Positions 8,278 through 19,600 of a DNA stretch of 64,000 nt are shown here, one piece after another. The notes below the pieces were generated by a model. The model did no database searches and was not told where the DNA came from. It saw nothing but the letters and a program-made list of their open reading frames with translations. The stretch is from Ardenticatenales bacterium (GTDB lineage Bacteria; Chloroflexota; Anaerolineae; Promineifilales; Promineifilaceae): NCBI GenBank assembly GCA_020634515.1, contig JACKBL010000002.1, positions 248,001-312,000 on the forward strand, written 5' to 3'. The first letter of the stretch is position 1. Each line of letters opens with the position of its first letter. The translations under genes were made by a program, and so were the position numbers.

Positions 8278-9703
8278 GTGAAAACAAACACCAACACCAA
8301 CACGCCCACAGCTATCCATTATCAGGTGCAACAAGCAATTGAGCAAATGGTTGCCACGCTGCCGAAAGGAACCGATTTAGGAATCTGTGATGTCATCAGC
8401 GCGATGTACAGCGGATACTTTGTCGAATCAGGCGGTGGCATCATGCCCGCGGTCGACCAGTATTTGAGCGCATTCATTGATGATGAGGCAGAACGAGCCG
8501 CAAGGAGTCGTCGGGCAGCCAAAGCGATCACGTACGGTCAGTTCAATCTGGCGGAGTTGCTCGACGAGTTGAAAAAGCAAGTAGACGCGGCTGGTCAATG
8601 GCAGGCAACGGTGATTCAAGGGTACCAGCTGAAACCCGTCGATATGACGGCATACAAAAGGGCACGAGTGAAAGGGCTGAAGAGCAAAACGTATGATTCA
8701 GATGCCCACAAAGCGGTGCCCGGTGTGCCATTTGGCATGATGGGGACAACAGGGCGTGTTGGAGAACAACGGGTCGCCATCCTGGAACTACTGGTCCGCG
8801 GGAATACGAGTCAAAACGCGCCATCCGCGGAGATGGAAAAAGGTGTACAAGCAGGTCGGCAAAAAGCTGACGGAGACAGACCTGGCCCTCTTTGATGCTG
8901 GATTTTCATTGGTAGATGCGGTTAGACATGGGGTGAATAACTGTGTGGTACGGTTAGCCAAGAACTGCACCTTCGGCAAAACAGCAGGCAAGATACCGCC
9001 GCGAACCTCCAAGAAGGGGCCAACGCCCAGCCGCCACCAGGCTGAAGTGGTGCGCCCATTGGCGCGAAAACATGGGGACAATCTCCTGCCAGCGTCTCAA
9101 CCAACGCAAACGCACACGCTTGTTGCTGAGGATAGCGTTGAAATAAAGGTTGAGGTCTGGTCCCCCGTCTACTTCCTGGAGCGACATCTGGACCGGGTTG
9201 AAGACGAAAAGCGCAAGCGCAAATTGCGGCACACACGTCTACAGATTGTCGCCATTCACCACCCTGATTTCGAAGACCCGCTGCCGCTGGGTACACCTGT
9301 GTTGGAACTGACCGCTGCCTCCATGCAGGCGGTTTATCCAGAACGCTGGCCGATTGAAGGGGTTCCGCAAACGGGCAAGTACATTTTGTCTGGTGGCGGC
9401 GGTCGGCATTATGTCCACCGCCCAACCGCCCTCACACGGCTACCGGCACTGACCATGATTTTCGGGTCGCTATTGAAATATCTGGCGGCGACCCTACCGC
9501 CAATCCGGACTGGCTTCTGGGACAGAGCTGCCAAACCGACGTATGGACGCCTGATGAAGCATTTAAAAAAGACTCTTCCGAAAAAAGCCTCAACCACCAA
9601 CTGGTTGAGGCATGACATAATTAGCGGTACCAACTTGAAAAACAAGCCGCCGCTCGAAAATAATGCCCCGACGATAGAAAATAGCTATCAAAAGGGCTGT
9701 TAG
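8278..9703 (+). pseudogene. Transposase of unassigned family, frameshifted
   Basis: Two overlapping frames (8278-8895 and 8756-9703) make up one transposase-like protein. The first frame begins at GTG 8278 and runs through a VKGLKSKTYDSDAHK segment. The second carries ERWPIEGVPQTGKY, KYLAATLPP and GFWDRAAKPTYGRL segments near its end. The frame changes at a GGAAAAAGG run near 8840, in the -1 direction. This could be programmed frameshifting or an indel. A palindrome CCTCAACC/GGTTGAGG at about 9582-9610 may be a terminator inside the apparent 3' end. I recognise the general style of transposases seen in Chloroflexota but cannot name the IS family. Confidence 0.6.
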
Positions 9704-11348
9704 CGACAAAAATAGAGACAAAATGAAAGCCCCTGACATATTTTCATCCAATTGGGACGCTTGTTCGAGATAGTAATGCGTAAGACGATGAACATTAACC
9801 AACAAGGCCGACCCCAGAACGACCATTTGCGAACGAATCAAGCCGCGCACCGGCAGCTTGCCTCCCGCAAAGGGGTTCTTGACCGAACGCACCGTCGCCT
9901 CTACGCCTGCACGAACCCCATTGTTCGTAGCGGTAATCCGTTGTCGCAACACAGCCACCTGGATAGCGCGCGTGTTTACCAGCAACGTCGGCCCACTGCG
10001 CTTACGCGGCTGAACCCGACATTCCTTTTGGAAAAAGGGGCATTCCGCACAAACATCGCTCGCCAATCGTGCCAACCAACGCCCCTCTTTCTGCCCCGGC
10101 TCCAAAATAGCCAATTGCCCCTGCGGACAACTGACCTGTTCTGGTATGCCGTCGTCTGTCAACTGCCAACTGCCAACTGTATTGCTCCCAACCCCACTGC
10201 TTCCCTTGCGATTTACCGCCGCGCAGACGAGATGGATGCAATTCTGTCCCATGCGCGTCGCACGCTTCTTCGGACTTGGGGCCGGTGTAACCGCCATCCA
10301 CCGTCATTTTATCGACCTGATGGCCGCGTTCAGCCTGTTCGGCCAACGATTGCGCCAGCAATTGACCATCATCGGTGTTGTTGCTGGCTGTTTGTACGCT
10401 GGTTATCAGTTGCACTGGGTTTTCCGGGTCGCACGTTTCGCTAACGTTGCTCACAAAGCCGCGATACCGCTCCCCATTTTTCTCCCGATACGTCGCTTCC
10501 GGGTCATGGGGCGATTGCAAACTGTCGGCGGTAATTTCTTTTGGTTCCCGCAATCGAATCGTCTCGTCATCTTCTATTTGATACTGTTCGCGCAATACCC
10601 GCGCTACCAACGCTCTGGCTTCTGTTGCCCCCTCTTCCGCTTCCAATTCCGACAACAAGGCCACCAGCAGTTTTCCTGTTTGCCGCAAATAATCGGGAAC
10701 TTCTTCGTTTTTCAACCGATAACAGATATGGCGCGGTTGTTTAACCACATACGCTGCCTGTTCTTGCCGCCAAATCGCTTGACGCGCTTCTGGCAAGGCC
10801 GTTACCCCTTGCTGCAAAACGCGCAATACCAATTCCAGACGACTACCCATAGCGATATTGCTCAACAATTGGGTGCTGTCCATCCGCTGCCAGCCCACTT
10901 TCAGCTTCAATTTCTCTATCTGTTCATCGGTTATGACCCCAAAGACAACTTCATACAGGTTTTCTCCCGTTGTCTCGGCATGTTCCCGCACACGCCGCCG
11001 ATGATTTTGGAAGGTTCGCAGCGTGGGAACGTTTTGGCTCAAATCGTCCAGACCCAATGCGTATCGTGTTTGCAGGTCAAATTGCAAATGCCGCTCCAAT
11101 TCTTCATCAGTCCAACCAAAGCCGTCTTTGAGCATATCGCCGCCTACCAGAACGTTGACGGGCGCGTTAGGACGCGAATCGGTTTCGCTGTACAAGAGGG
11201 CGAACCGTCCTTCGGGAATGCGCCTGAAAACCTCTGTGCGGAACACGCCGGCCCAGGAATCGTGCAATTGCTGGCGCATTTTGTCGGGCATCAAGAGGTC
11301 GCTGTTGAAGAAATTGGGTTGTTGATGTTGGTTGTTTTTACGAAACAT
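9590..11348 (-). pseudogene. IS1182-like transposase, frameshifted
   Basis: The main frame (10002-11348) starts MFRKNNQHQ and has the DUF772-type N-terminal domain of IS1182/IS5-group transposases, including PDKMRQQLHDSW and a WTDEELERHLQFDLQ segment. A catalytic-core segment MTVDGGYTGPKS follows. The C-terminal part is in another frame (9590-10297), with CAECPFFQKECR and RAGVEATVRSVK. That frame overlaps the first near 10150-10170, where CAACTGC is repeated three times. A small insertion there probably broke the gene. Terminal repeats were not identified, so the element ends are uncertain. Confidence 0.75.
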
Positions 11349-11594
11349 AGGCTATTTTCTTGCAAGGAATGTGCCTCAATTCTATCACATTATGTCAAAT
11401 GATGCCGCTTTTTAGCGACTTAACCTTTTTTCGGGAAAGTCAATAAAATTGGTCTACCACTTTCCAACCAACTTTCTAAGAAGGCTTCGGTTACGGCACA
11501 TTTGCCGCCTGGATACGAAGCTATCAGGCTTTCGAGGGCGTGAAAACTCGTTTTTTACCCCCGAACTTGAATGAATTTACGGAAAACTAAAGAG

Positions 11595-11843
11595 CTAATT
11601 GAACGTTTTAATTCTTACTTGCTCACTAGTAACATTATTTGTATCGAGATCCCGTTCAAAAAATATTTCAATATACTCAATTCCTCCAAATAACCCTCTT
11701 GTTGGCGCAGACAAGATACTATTCAGCCGCCAACCCCGGGAAATGTATTCCTTGATTATAGAATGGTAATCTCTGCAGGGCTGCCAAAGTTTTTTCCAAA
11801 AATTGTACGTGAAATGAATGCGAACAATTTCGTATTGATACAT
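11595..11843 (-). CDS. Small DUF4177-like protein
   Basis: The protein of about 82 residues has the DUF4177 pattern: an initial MYQYEIVRI strand, a helix, then the GWRLNSI motif and a final strand (GIEYIEIFF). DUF4177 proteins are small, uncharacterised and often found near mobile or defence genes. The ATG at 11843 is chosen because AAAGGAA lies just upstream; a longer frame to 11900 has no RBS. Its base composition is AT-richer than the surroundings, suggesting transfer. Only a dead IS separates it from Rhs tip 2, so it might be that tip's immunity gene. This is speculative. Confidence 0.55.
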   Translation of the reverse strand: MYQYEIVRIHFTYNFWKKLWQPCRDYHSIIKEYISRGWRLNSILSAPTRGLFGGIEYIEIFFERDLDTNNVTSEQVRIKTFN

Positions 11844-11869
11844 TTCGATTCCTTTTAATGGGAGCGGCG

Positions 11870-12982
11870 TTAACATAATAACACCTTGATTGACTGACAA
11901 ATCTTATCTAAATGAACCTTGACAAACTCATAACCTAACCACTCGATGCGTTCCAAGCGCAGGTCAGGTTGGCAAAACTTTCGCCAGGAAGTCATAGTTG
12001 GTTCAGGATCTGGGTCGGGCGTTAGCCAGAGGAAATGGAAGTGACGGCCCTGACAAACAGAAACCCGTTTAATCCGACACCAGCCAATTTGGAGGTAGCT
12101 AAAGACGCGTTGCTAATGGGTATCTCCCAGATGACGGCGGTTCGTCTCCACCAACTCCACCAGCGCAGTGCCGGTACGCACCAGGTAAAGGGTCGCTGTG
12201 ACCAGAAGGTGGCAGAGACGAGAGATAAACTGGGGATATTCCAGTTGGCTGGCTTCCAATTGAAAATCAGATGCTTTATCGTCCGAAATATCAAAGCACA
12301 GACCGTACCCGTTGAAGGCTTCCAAGTTAATAGGCTCATTGTTGACAATCGCCCATTACTCTGGCGTGTGGACGTGAACCAGAGCAAGATGAAGTGGTCC
12401 GAACCGTTGTCGGGTTAGCCAGATGGAACGGAAAAACGTGCTCCACCGGATTGGAGCATCAAGGCGCACACCGTTCGCCAGCCATGAGTTGCGCAATAGA
12501 TGGAGACAGAGAACTTGACTCGAAACCACCCAACTACTCGTCGCAATCAGGGCGGCTACCTCGGCCAGCATTGTTGGTAATAGACCAGCGCCACCGCCGT
12601 ACTGCGGCAGGCACATGCTTAACGGCAATGCTCGTTCTCTATAAGCCAGGGCCACCCGGACTATGACGAGGCGTCGCCATAGCTAGCTGGTGTCGAGGGT
12701 TAGATAGGCAGTTTCATTAGCCCATTCGGCCAACACCTGTTTCATTAGCGGCTGGTAGACGGCCATGGACACGATCTTCTCGTCATGCAACCAACGCGAG
12801 AGCCGTCGTTCCTTACTCACCACTTGCGCTGTCCTGATCAGTGCAAAGCCCATCGTTTAGAGGGATGGTTTAACTGACTATCGGTCCCACCAACGCCCAG
12901 ACGAAGGTGATTAGTGTCTGTAGGTCATGAAAGTGCGACACACAGTGCATCAAATTGTGAAAGAGCGTGTTATGATTGCTCA
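11870..12982 (-). pseudogene. IS4-like transposase remnant
   Basis: Translating all three minus-strand frames in turn recovers one degenerate DDE transposase. The N-terminal piece starts at ATG 12982 with MSNHNTLFHNL and HFHDLQTLITFVW. The next pieces contain RRLSRWLHDEKIV, WANETAYLTLDTSYGDAS and VALAYRERALPL. Towards the end come EYPQFISRLCHLLVTAT and WLTPDPDPEPTM. At least three frameshifts and one stop interrupt it, so it is dead. The style fits the IS4 family. It lies between Rhs tip 2 and the DUF4177-like gene. Confidence 0.68.
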
Positions 12983-13148
12983 TGGTGGTTTCCTTGTCTT
13001 TGGTTTCCTATTGGCTTGTTCGGCGATAAGGATACACTAGGACGAGAAGACCATCCTCTTATGTTAAATAAAATCTGTCAACTCCGGTCTGAACGGGAGT
13101 ATCCGTTTTGATAAGTCTTTGCCATTTTATGTTAAATCCGGTCTTCTT

Positions 13149-14533
13149 TTAATGGCGTGGATAAGCATATTGAGACAGGCGAGAACGATCGCGATAATTT
13201 TCATACAGTGCATGTGCTGCATCTACAACACCTGCGCCAGATAATACCAGTTCACCAACGGGACCATCGGCTGGTGATGCAAATGCTGCTCCTGCCGCTG
13301 CAAACCATCCCCAGGTTTGCTTGAGAGCACCTCCAAGGTTCATTTTTGTTGGCATTAGATTATCACTGTCTCTAAAGACTCCGGTTCCCCTGATAAATCC
13401 AAACCCTGAACCACTACCACGATATCCTTGTCTTGTTAACAATATATTTGTTGCAGTAGATCCATTCCATATTCTCAAAGCGTCAATACTCCAGTCCATG
13501 CCCATATCTTCGTAGTAGTAATCCCAATAACCAAAGAATACTTGATCTAATCGGGTATCAGTAGACCATGCATCATTCATGTCCCAAGATATCTGAATTT
13601 GTAACTCGCCATTGCCATCAGTGCCAAAATGGGCATATAAATTTGACCCACCGTAATCAATATAATCCAGATAATCGCCAATCTCAGCTTCGAGTAATAA
13701 ATTCCACCAGTCTGAGTATTGATATTCCCAAATTCGAAACAAATCAAAAACATCTTCATCAGACCAGCCAAGGTTCATATAGTATTGATAGACTTCAGAT
13801 TCTTGATTATAACCTTCTTCATCAGAACCTAATTCAAAATGCCCCGTTGGATCATAAAACCGTAACGGGTTATTCACAACATAGCTATAGCGGTTCCAAC
13901 TTTGTGGGCTGGCTGGATCGGGTACAATCGTATCGACTGCCCATTCGATAATCCCCAAATAGCAGGTAATGCCACCGTAGGCGGGTCACTGCCTCTCTGG
14001 ATGGCATTGGTGCTGCCTAAATGGCCGGCGAAGATATAGACAAACTCGTCTGGCTCCACTCTGCCGGCAACATGGATGGCGATGGTCATGTTTGCCAGAG
14101 ACAGTGTGGCGTGCTGGCGGGTGTAGACGACAGTGGCGGTATCTTCCAGCATGGGTACACTGTTTACACCTGCCGCTTGCGGCGGGCGCATGAGTCGAGA
14201 TGCAGCACGCTGCGTCTCCACAGATAGCAGGCGCAGCGAGACGTTGGCGTACAGGCGCGGTTCCGTTCGGGCTGCGCCATTCCCTTGGCCGCCCGGCACA
14301 ACCGCCGCCGCCGTCTGCCGCGCGCTCGCGCTCCAGAAGGTCCAGATGTGCAGGAAGTGACCGGTGGCGTCCGCGTTGAACCACCCATACCCCCAGATGC
14401 CCCCCTCGTCGGCCGGCACTTCATAGCCAGGCGCGTTGCTGGGAAGGTAACGCAGATGCCGTACCAACTGTATAGATGAACGAGCATACAGGTAATTCAT
14501 ACCCTGCAATCTATGGCAACCAAGCCAGTACAT
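13149..14533 (-). pseudogene. Displaced Rhs C-terminal tip 2 (degenerate core plus unknown toxin domain)
   Basis: The right part (to about 13990) encodes an Rhs-type linker ending AGHLGSTNAIQ, the counterpart of ADHLGSNSVM in the main Rhs gene. The intervening core (PFGxYRT to ARYYLP) is missing. In another frame the left part resumes at WAVDTIVPDPASPQSWNRYSY and NPLRFYDPTGH, which closes the Rhs core. After DPTGH comes a unique region of about 220 residues, rich in Asp, Tyr and Trp, with a hydrophobic Gly/Ala end. I cannot assign this domain. The core deletion and frame change mean that it is not expressed as a working Rhs protein. Confidence 0.65.
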
Positions 14534-15821
14534 GCGCTGAGGGAATCTTTAATTGTCGTACAATTTCATTTGTCCGTAAATCAAGAATCGTAATACCCTC
14601 AAATTGTAGCGCAATATGCCGACTGTCATGTGCCCAGGCCAAATAGGTTCCGTTCTGTAAACCCGGTATCACCTGACTCGTCCAGATAACTTCTCTACTA
14701 GCCAAGTCGGTTATGAGATTACAAGCATATGTAGCACAAGTCCCAAAATAAGTGATATATCGGTTATCAGGTGACCAATCAAGCGCAGAGTAATACCTCA
14801 CGTCCTGTTGATCTATTAGAAAGGATGCCAGAGTGGAACGTTCAACGAAGTGTAGCAAGTCCCTTCCTTTTTCACTATCGTACAGAGGAAAGGCTACTAA
14901 ACCGCGGTCATGTGACCAGGCCCACGTATTATCAGGAGTTTTTAACTGCGCCAGGATTACTACTGGTGGTTCTGTCGTCGTCCACAAAAAGCCTGCCTCC
15001 TCGATAACCGCATAATAAGATGTCGGAGCCGTATAGTACGATTGAACGTCGATCCAACTCTCCTTTGCCGGACACCATGTTGCCACTTCCTCTGTTCTAG
15101 GCGAAGGAGCCAGAAGACAACCAAAGGCAAAACCGGTGTCTTCGACCTCAACTTGCTTCTGATGCACGTTGATGATATAGGCATGTGCCGGGACAAACAG
15201 GTTGTAGCGATGGTCGCTAATGCCAGGCTCAAGCAGCAGATAGTCGTTGCTTGGCCACCACAAATTGGCCGCGTCATGTTCTAGATCCGAAAGGCTCAGG
15301 AGTACTTCAGGTGACCACTCCGTTAAACTCGACAGCCACAGTTCCGACGTTTGCGACGTATGAATCCAGTAAGCCACCCTTCTTTGGTCAGGGGAAACGG
15401 CAAAGCGCCACAACAACCAATCTTCTTCTTTGGGTACCAGGGTTTCCACTTCGCCTGTCTCAAGCGACACCCGCAGAAAACCTTCATCAAAAGATTTAAT
15501 GAACAAAGTTCCACCGGGGGCTTCCGGCTCTCTGGTTGGTGTCAACTCAGGGGTGGGCGTACTCGTCTGTGTTGCTTTGGTTGTTGCCGTTGGGGCAACG
15601 ATAGTAACACTATGGTCGTCTGTAACTGTAGGCAACACTGAAATAGTGGCCGTGTTTGACTCTATTTCTGCTTGTTGACCTGGATAAGTCTGGCTGGGGG
15701 TTACTGGTCCTGTTTGAAAAGTATCCCCACCAACGTCGGTTGATGGACTACATCCAATTACCAAGCTTACCAGAACAGATACCGTGATTCTCATCAGAAA
15801 GTTTTTAACTTGCAGAGCCAT
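14511..15821 (-). CDS. Lipoprotein with TolB/WD40-like propeller, candidate immunity protein
   Basis: The 436-residue product has a signal peptide with lipobox VIGC, then a Ser/Thr/Pro-rich spacer to about residue 100. Its body has repeated motifs such as FAVSPDQRRVAYW, LDWSPDNRYITYF and LAWAHDSRHIALQF, typical of TolB-like six-bladed propellers. It is predicted to be anchored outside the cytoplasmic membrane. It starts 21 nt after the stop of Rhs tip 1, with a GAGAGG Shine-Dalgarno. The position right after a toxin tip is where cognate immunity genes usually sit. A surface lipoprotein would suit a toxin that attacks outside the membrane. The immunity role is inference. Confidence 0.72.
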   Translation of the reverse strand: MALQVKNFLMRITVSVLVSLVIGCSPSTDVGGDTFQTGPVTPSQTYPGQQAEIESNTATISVLPTVTDDHSVTIVAPTATTKATQTSTPTPELTPTREPEAPGGTLFIKSFDEGFLRVSLETGEVETLVPKEEDWLLWRFAVSPDQRRVAYWIHTSQTSELWLSSLTEWSPEVLLSLSDLEHDAANLWWPSNDYLLLEPGISDHRYNLFVPAHAYIINVHQKQVEVEDTGFAFGCLLAPSPRTEEVATWCPAKESWIDVQSYYTAPTSYYAVIEEAGFLWTTTEPPVVILAQLKTPDNTWAWSHDRGLVAFPLYDSEKGRDLLHFVERSTLASFLIDQQDVRYYSALDWSPDNRYITYFGTCATYACNLITDLASREVIWTSQVIPGLQNGTYLAWAHDSRHIALQFEGITILDLRTNEIVRQLKIPSAHVLAWLP

Positions 15822-15842
15822 TTTGTATACCTCTCTAAATGC

Positions 15843-16348
15843 TTAAGGCCAGAGATACCGCCGCCAATAGACCATATCTCGCGATATGCCCCGAGGTGGC
15901 TCATAACCGTTGCCCCTAAGCCAGCCAGCTGCTGCTGCATCACGAAATCGCCCTTCATCTATGGCTAAATTCTTTATCGAAGTGCTGCGTGCTTCCCCTT
16001 GCTCCATGGGCACATGGAAAAAAGAATCGGCTCCATTGGTTGGGTCTGTCGCACCACTGTTATAAGCATCAATGGCATTGCGAACCGCACCTGTATTCGT
16101 TTCGTTCAGGTACGTGTACCAACCACTCCAGGAAGCATAAGCATTCGTGACACCCGTTTCCCCAATAGGACCGGTTCCGGCCAAGTATCCGGGGAAGATC
16201 CCACCTGGATAACCTTCACGAGGGTCTCCAAAAACAACATGGTACTGTTGTGGATCACTGATCAGTATGCTTTCCAGGCGACTTGAGAAGCCTTTGGTCG
16301 TGGGAATATTGGGATTGGTGTAGCGATTTAGAATAGTCCACGTGATAT
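15843..16348 (-). pseudogene. Rhs tip 1, C-terminal piece (cut off by IS1634-like insertion)
   Basis: Once the element at 16349-19600 and one TGATAT copy are removed, this frame joins the Rhs fragment at 19601-20280 without a break. The joined reading passes through VEYITWTILNRYTNPN. The piece then reads FGDPREGYPGGIFPG and GWLRGNGYEPP before its stop at 15843. EWEIQLLILVAINEGG on the other side and WTILNRYTNPNIP here resemble the core of SleB-type cell-wall hydrolases (a conserved Glu followed later by a VLNR-like strand). That similarity is from memory and moderate. The stop lies 21 nt before the lipoprotein gene. Confidence 0.7.
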
Positions 16349-17940
16349 CTCAACGTTCGCTCAAATTTTGCGGATAAAACCAAATTTGGTATACCCATAT
16401 CCTATGGTAGACATTAACAGGTTCGACATACAGACAGAGCGAGTAGATGACATCCCGCTCATTTACAATTCGCTACAAAAAATGGGCATTCAAGCCATTG
16501 TGGATAGCATCATCGTCCCCCATGGCAACTGGCAGGGGTTGACGCCCGGTTGGGTCATTACCATCTGGCTGATACATATCCTGGTCAAGCACACCCACCG
16601 GATGGATTGCGTTCAGGAGTGGGTTGCCAAACACTTGTTGACACTGGGACACCTAACTGGGCAACTGGTTACGCCGTTAGATTTCACCGATGACCGGTTA
16701 GCCCTTTGTCTGCGGTATCTACAGCCGCAAAGCGACTGGGCTGAGGTCGAAAGTCGCCTGGGCAATCGCCTGGTGCGGGTCTATGACCTGGCCAAGAAAC
16801 TGCCCGAACGGTGGTGTGCGCGGCTAGATGGCACCGTTGGCATTGTCAACCACGACCCCAACGGGTCGTGGCTGTTCCAGGTTGGCAAAGCCAAGAATGG
16901 TTTGTTCGAGACCCTGTACAAAATGATGATCGGCAGCCTCGACCCCTTGGGTTTACCGCTGGCGGTGGATATCGTCCCAGGCAACCGGGCTGATGACCCA
17001 CTCTACATTCCCATTTACCAGCGCATCAAGCAGACTTTTCCGGGTCGGGCGCTGCTGGTCGTGGGAGATAGCAAGATGAGCGCGCTCCTGACACGCGCCA
17101 CCGTCGCCCACAACAACGACCACTATTTGACACCCCTGGCCTATCTCAAAGATGAACCCAAGCTGCTCGACGAACTGCTGGTCGGACAGCAAGAGCGGGA
17201 AGCCCAGATACCGCTTATCTTTTTTGGATGGGGCGCTGCCGACCAATGGCACAGCGCCCAATGCGGCTGATGCGGTGGCGCGGGGTTTTGAAGTCAGCCG
17301 GTCGCGCAGCGCCATCGTCAATAAGCGCCACGTCACCTGGCAAGAGCGTTTGCTGGTGGTGCGTTCCTTCAGCTACATGCAGAGTGAACGAGACGCATTA
17401 CAGAAACGGTTGGATAAAGCCGAAGCCGCTTTACGCGCCCTGACACCGCCACGGCAACGCGGCAAAAAGCAGATAGAAGACGAGAAAACGCTGTTAGCGG
17501 CCATCAAGCGCATCCAAAAACAGTACAAAGTGTCCGGCTTATTCGTCTGCACGACTAAACGTGAGGTCGCGGAGCGTCCGATACGCGCCTATAAAGACAA
17601 GCCAGCGCGGGTGGAAAAGACGGTGCGCTACCAATTGACCGTACAGCGTGACCTGGTGGCGATTGCCGCGGCCATGTTCAAGATGGGGTGGCGGATTTAT
17701 GCCACCAACGCGCCCGCTGTCGAGTTGTCATTGACCCAGGCGGTGCAAGCCTATCGCAGCCAGTACGTCGCGGAGAACATCTTTCGTCGTCTGCAAGGCA
17801 AGTTGCTCTCCATTACCCCGGTCTATGTGCAGCGTGATGACCATGCCGAAGGACTTTTCCACCTGCTGACCCTGGCAGCCCGGGTATTGGCTCTGGGTGA
17901 TTACGTGGCTAAAGAGGCGTTGGCGGAGGTCAAAGAGGAA

Positions 17941-19199
17941 GGTGAGACCACAGTTAATCGTGGTCGGTTAACACCATCGATTTATCAGTTCTAGCAACGC
18001 TTTAGAAGGCCGCCCACGTTGCTTGGGTGGTGTCCAACGCGGTGGTGGCACACGATACATTAACAATTCATCGACTGTCCAGATGTGGTCTGTCAATCCC
18101 GCTGCGATAGCTGGCGTGCGCGGCACCCAACGATACCCCCTTTCGCCCACAGACAGACGACAACGCAAAGAGCGATGGGGGTCGCAAAGGTTGTACAAAC
18201 ACCCTGTGACATACATACCCACCGTTAAGGTCGCCGTTTGTTGCGCCAGATGCCGCGTGCGCCGGCCCAACCAGCTTAGGCGAGAGCGGAAGGTGGCATT
18301 GAGCCGCTCAATGAAAGCGGTATTGATAACACCCACTCCATTTTGCGTCGTGGCAATCAGCTTCTCTACCTGTTGCGGGTCACCCTGAGCCACTCGTCGT
18401 TCAACCTCCAGTCCAGATGGCAGACGCCGTTTGATGACTTGCACGATAGCCACTTCGGACCAGGCGTGCCATTGACAACGACCTGGCTGCCCCCAGCGGG
18501 CAACTTGCTGCGGAAACTGCGGCCAAAGGCTTTGACGTAGCCGGGCAAGCCATCCACCGCCAACAACAACGGACGACACAAGGCCATTTGGCGCACCTTG
18601 TCCGTCAGGCTTTGCAGCAAGCGCTTATCCCGTCGCGGGCTGATGACGCCACCTAACCAGAGTCGGGTGGATACCATCATCGCCAACGCCATCCACACCG
18701 AACCGCCTTGTACCTTGACTTTGATTTCATCCGCTTGCACTTGTTGCAAGTCCAGTGGCTGGCTGGCAATGACCGCTTCATGGACATGTGCGCAATGCAC
18801 ACCCGCTCGTTGCCACCAATTCTTGACCGTGCGCTCATCAAACCCAAAGGCTTTGACGATGGCCTGGACGGGACAGCCATACGCCAGCAAGACGATGACC
18901 CACATCACTATTTGCGGGTCGGTGCGCAAGCGATAGAACAATGTCCCTTTGCTGACGGCAAATGTTGTATTGCAGACATGACAATGACATCGCTTTTCTT
19001 TTTGGCTATGGACGGTGATATTGCCTTCACCCCGTTGTCCTCTAGCCGGACAGTCGATATTAGGGCAAAATAGTTGTTCTGGATTCATCATGTCTCCTAC
19101 TGATTTCGGTTCTGCAAAACTTACCAGTATGCATGATGAATCCTTTTTTGCCAAATTGGCCGTTTTTGACGGTCAACCACGATTTACTGTGGTGCTACC
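17941..19199 (-). mobile_element. IS1-like element nested in the IS1634-like element
   Basis: The ends share an inverted repeat: GGT, 3 variable bases, then ACCACAGTWAATCGTGGT. An exact 8-bp duplication AAGAGGAA is at 17933-17940 and 19200-19207. Length is about 1.26 kb. An 8-bp duplication is usual for IS1-family elements. Confidence 0.88.
17968..19088 (-). pseudogene. IS1-like transposase with N-terminal zinc ribbon, frameshifted
   Basis: The frame from ATG 19088 (MNPEQLFCPNIDCPARG) has a zinc ribbon with CPNIDC and CHVC pairs and a helix-turn-helix near FGFDERTVKNWWQRAG. The DDE core begins at VQADEIKVK. After LPGYVKAF near 18530 the frame is lost. The adjacent frame (17968-18579) carries on with WHAWSEVAIVQVIKRRLP and FIERLNATFRSRLSWLGRR, the typical final helix region with the catalytic Glu. 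An indel near 18450-18480 separates the halves. The transposase reads opposite to its host IS. Confidence 0.8.
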
Positions 19200-19600
19200 A
19201 AGAGGAATTGACCGGCATTTTTCCGGGTAATCCCAAACGAGGCACCGCCACGCCCACGATGGAGCGCATGCTGCAAGCCTTTGAGGACATCAACTTAACC
19301 GTCTTCCGGTTAGGAGCGCAGGTTCTTTACCAATTAACCCCGTTGACCGGTGTGCAAGAACGCATTTTGGGACTCTTGGGCATTCCGTTGACGGCCTACA
19401 CGGGTTTGGCGGCCCTGCAATCCGCCTAATCCAGGGGAGGAGAGGGTCTATTATCTGTATGTGATTGGTAAAGTACGGTGAAAAGCCTCGATGAGTCAAG
19501 CGTTTACGGCATTATCGTAGTTTGCATTGTTTTGGAATCACCATCATCAACCGCAATCGCGCAAATTGACTTTTGGCATAAATTTTGAGCGAACGTTGAG

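Larger units (their letters stand above)
16404..19429 (+). pseudogene. IS1634-like transposase, frameshifted and interrupted
   Basis: The N-terminal frame (ATG 16404, MVDINRFDIQTERVDD) has the IS1634-type start and the segments LPERWCARLDGTVG and LVVGDSKMSALLTRA. At a T6 run near 17220 the frame must shift to continue as LDGALPTNGT, reading on to 17940. An IS1-like element is inserted there. Beyond it, the frame resumes at 19200: joining over AAGAGGAA gives KEELTGIFPGNPKRGTATPT and ends at 19429 with the usual LTPLTGVQERILGLLG C-terminus. The shift and the insertion both inactivate it. Confidence 0.85.
16349..19600 (+). mobile_element. IS1634-family-like element with nested IS1-like element
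   Basis: The ends are inverted repeats: CTCAACGTTCGCTCAAA at 16349 and its complement ending at 19600. A 6-bp target duplication TGATAT flanks them (16343-16348 and 19601-19606). Without the nested insertion the element is about 1.98 kb. Size, target duplication and the transposase all fit the IS1634 family. It disrupted an Rhs tip frame. Confidence 0.9.

Noticed and set aside
9695..11415. Short similar motifs GCTGTTAGCGAC and GCTTTTTAGCGAC as ends of the IS1182-like element
   Set aside because: They are in direct, not inverted, orientation and only 11-12 bases match.
16349..19600. Active composite transposon carrying the Rhs tip
   Set aside because: The tip lies outside both ends and reads into them through a target duplication, so the tip is the target and not cargo.
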